15,738 nt of DNA from an uncultured bacterium (GTDB taxonomy: Bacteria > Patescibacteriota > Saccharimonadia > Saccharimonadales > Saccharimonadaceae). The translations under genes and the position numbers were made by a program. Position 1 is the stretch's first letter. Each line of letters opens with the position of its first letter. This document shows, piece by piece, positions 15,127 to 15,738 of the stretch. The notes below the pieces were generated by a model. The model was not told the origin of the DNA and did no database searches. It was given only the letters and a program-made list of their open reading frames with translations. The stretch spans positions 1 through 15,738 of the forward strand of contig CAISVS010000071.1 of the NCBI GenBank assembly GCA_903889015.1, in the 5' to 3' direction.

Positions 15127-15181
15127 CATTTTGTTAAATGCAACGGTGTTGAATGTCAGACTCGTATTTTTTAATCACCTC

Positions 15182-15190
15182 TGTTAAAAT
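15182..15190 (+). promoter_or_regulatory. Extended -10 promoter of ychF, implying a leaderless mRNA
   Basis: TGTTAAAAT (TGn + TAAAAT, one mismatch) ends 6 nt before the ychF ATG, which puts the expected transcription start on or next to the A of the ATG. The 6 nt between (AATCGT) hold no SD, and none is seen further upstream. Confidence 0.55.
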
Positions 15191-15196
15191 AATCGT

Positions 15197-15738
15197 ATGA
15201 GTTTATCAATCGGAATCGTTGGACTACCAAATGTTGGCAAGTCTACCTTGTTTAACGCCCTGACAAATAATAATATTTTGGCGGCTAATTACCCATTCGC
15301 TACTATCGAGCCTAATACTGGAATTGTAGCCGTGCCCGACGAACGTCTGGCAGAACTGGCTAAATTATATGGTTCAACCAAATTAATGCCGGCTACCGTC
15401 ACCTTCGTTGATATAGCTGGCCTAGTCGCTGGCGCCAGCAAGGGCGAAGGCCTTGGCAACAAATTTTTGGCTAATATTCGTCAATGCGAAGCTATCGTCC
15501 ACATCGTCCGCGCTTTCCATGACGACAATGTCATTCACGTATCTGAACGTGTTAACCCCCGTGACGACATTGACATTATCAATACCGAATTAATTTTGGC
15601 CGACATCCAAACCATCGAAAATCGCCTTCCAAAACTAGCCAAAGAATCCAAAGCCAATCCTAAATTAAAATCAGTTGCTGAATACCTGGAAACTTTGATG
15701 GATAAGTTAAAATCTGGCACACCCCTATCTTCCGTCGC
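15197..15738 (+). CDS. ychF: YchF/EngD/OLA1-family P-loop NTPase, N-terminal part (3' end outside window)
   Basis: The first 180 codons are present and the frame runs off the right edge. Motifs: G1 GLPNVGKS (9-16), the YchF hallmark NYPFATIEPN (31-40) as switch I, G3 DIAGLV (72-77) followed by AGASKGEGLGNKFL (78-91), and the start of the helical coiled-coil insert (NTELILADIQTIENRL). YchF is a universally conserved ribosome-associated TRAFAC NTPase that hydrolyses ATP more readily than GTP in studied members; its NxxE specificity motif and TGS domain lie beyond the window. ATG 15197 is fixed by the family start (SIGIVGLPNVGK). It is divergent from the pilus locus and not functionally tied to it. 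Confidence 0.97.
   Translation, partial: MSLSIGIVGLPNVGKSTLFNALTNNNILAANYPFATIEPNTGIVAVPDERLAELAKLYGSTKLMPATVTFVDIAGLVAGASKGEGLGNKFLANIRQCEAIVHIVRAFHDDNVIHVSERVNPRDDIDIINTELILADIQTIENRLPKLAKESKANPKLKSVAEYLETLMDKLKSGTPLSSV

Overview
The window looks like chromosomal DNA from Candidatus Saccharibacteria (TM7) or a close Patescibacteria relative. It is AT-rich and tightly packed, with overlapping genes. UGA is read as a stop (pilT and pilM end in TGA), which argues against the recoded Gracilibacteria/SR1 lineages. The pilin sequences and the gene order recall saccharibacterial type IV pilus (T4P) loci. There is no secretin (pilQ) and no recognisable PilP lipoprotein, which fits a cell with a single membrane. 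The lineage assignment rests on recall and gene content, not on a search.

Layout. Positions 1-330 (+) hold the 3' end of a XerC/D-type tyrosine recombinase. It converges, with a 3-bp gap, on a long minus-strand T4P locus that fills 334-15087. Read in the direction of transcription (right to left), the locus has these parts: a membrane-anchored TPR protein (15087-14512) and a large Cys-rich secreted protein (14510-12066); an assembly operon pilM, pilN-like, pilO-like, a 73-aa membrane protein, pilB, pilT and pilC (12013-5209); the major pilin gene pilA, with its own predicted promoter and a strong intrinsic terminator (5120-4611); the prepilin peptidase pilD (4528-3650); and four pilin-like genes in the order FimT/GspH-, PilV/GspI-, PilW/GspJ- and PilX/GspK-like (3610-334). 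A divergent 109-bp spacer separates this from the 5' part of ychF (15197 to the right edge, +).

How it works together. PilD cleaves the prepilins. PilB drives extension and PilT retraction through the PilC platform. PilM, PilN and PilO couple the cytoplasmic motor to the membrane. The four minor pilins probably prime and cap the fibre. The 814-aa secreted protein is a candidate adhesin or PilY1 substitute. The locus appears to encode a complete, retractable pilus.

Regulation. Extended -10 boxes (TGnTAnnAT) lie only 6-8 nt upstream of the ATG of ychF, pilD and the first minor pilin gene, and a TATAAT lies 10 nt upstream of pilM. This suggests leaderless or near-leaderless mRNAs at the heads of transcription units, while most internal genes carry Shine-Dalgarno (SD) sequences, a few of them weak. 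This is the most notable unexpected signal. I found no CRISPR array, IS element, tRNA or rRNA, and no gene-free stretch longer than 300 bases.
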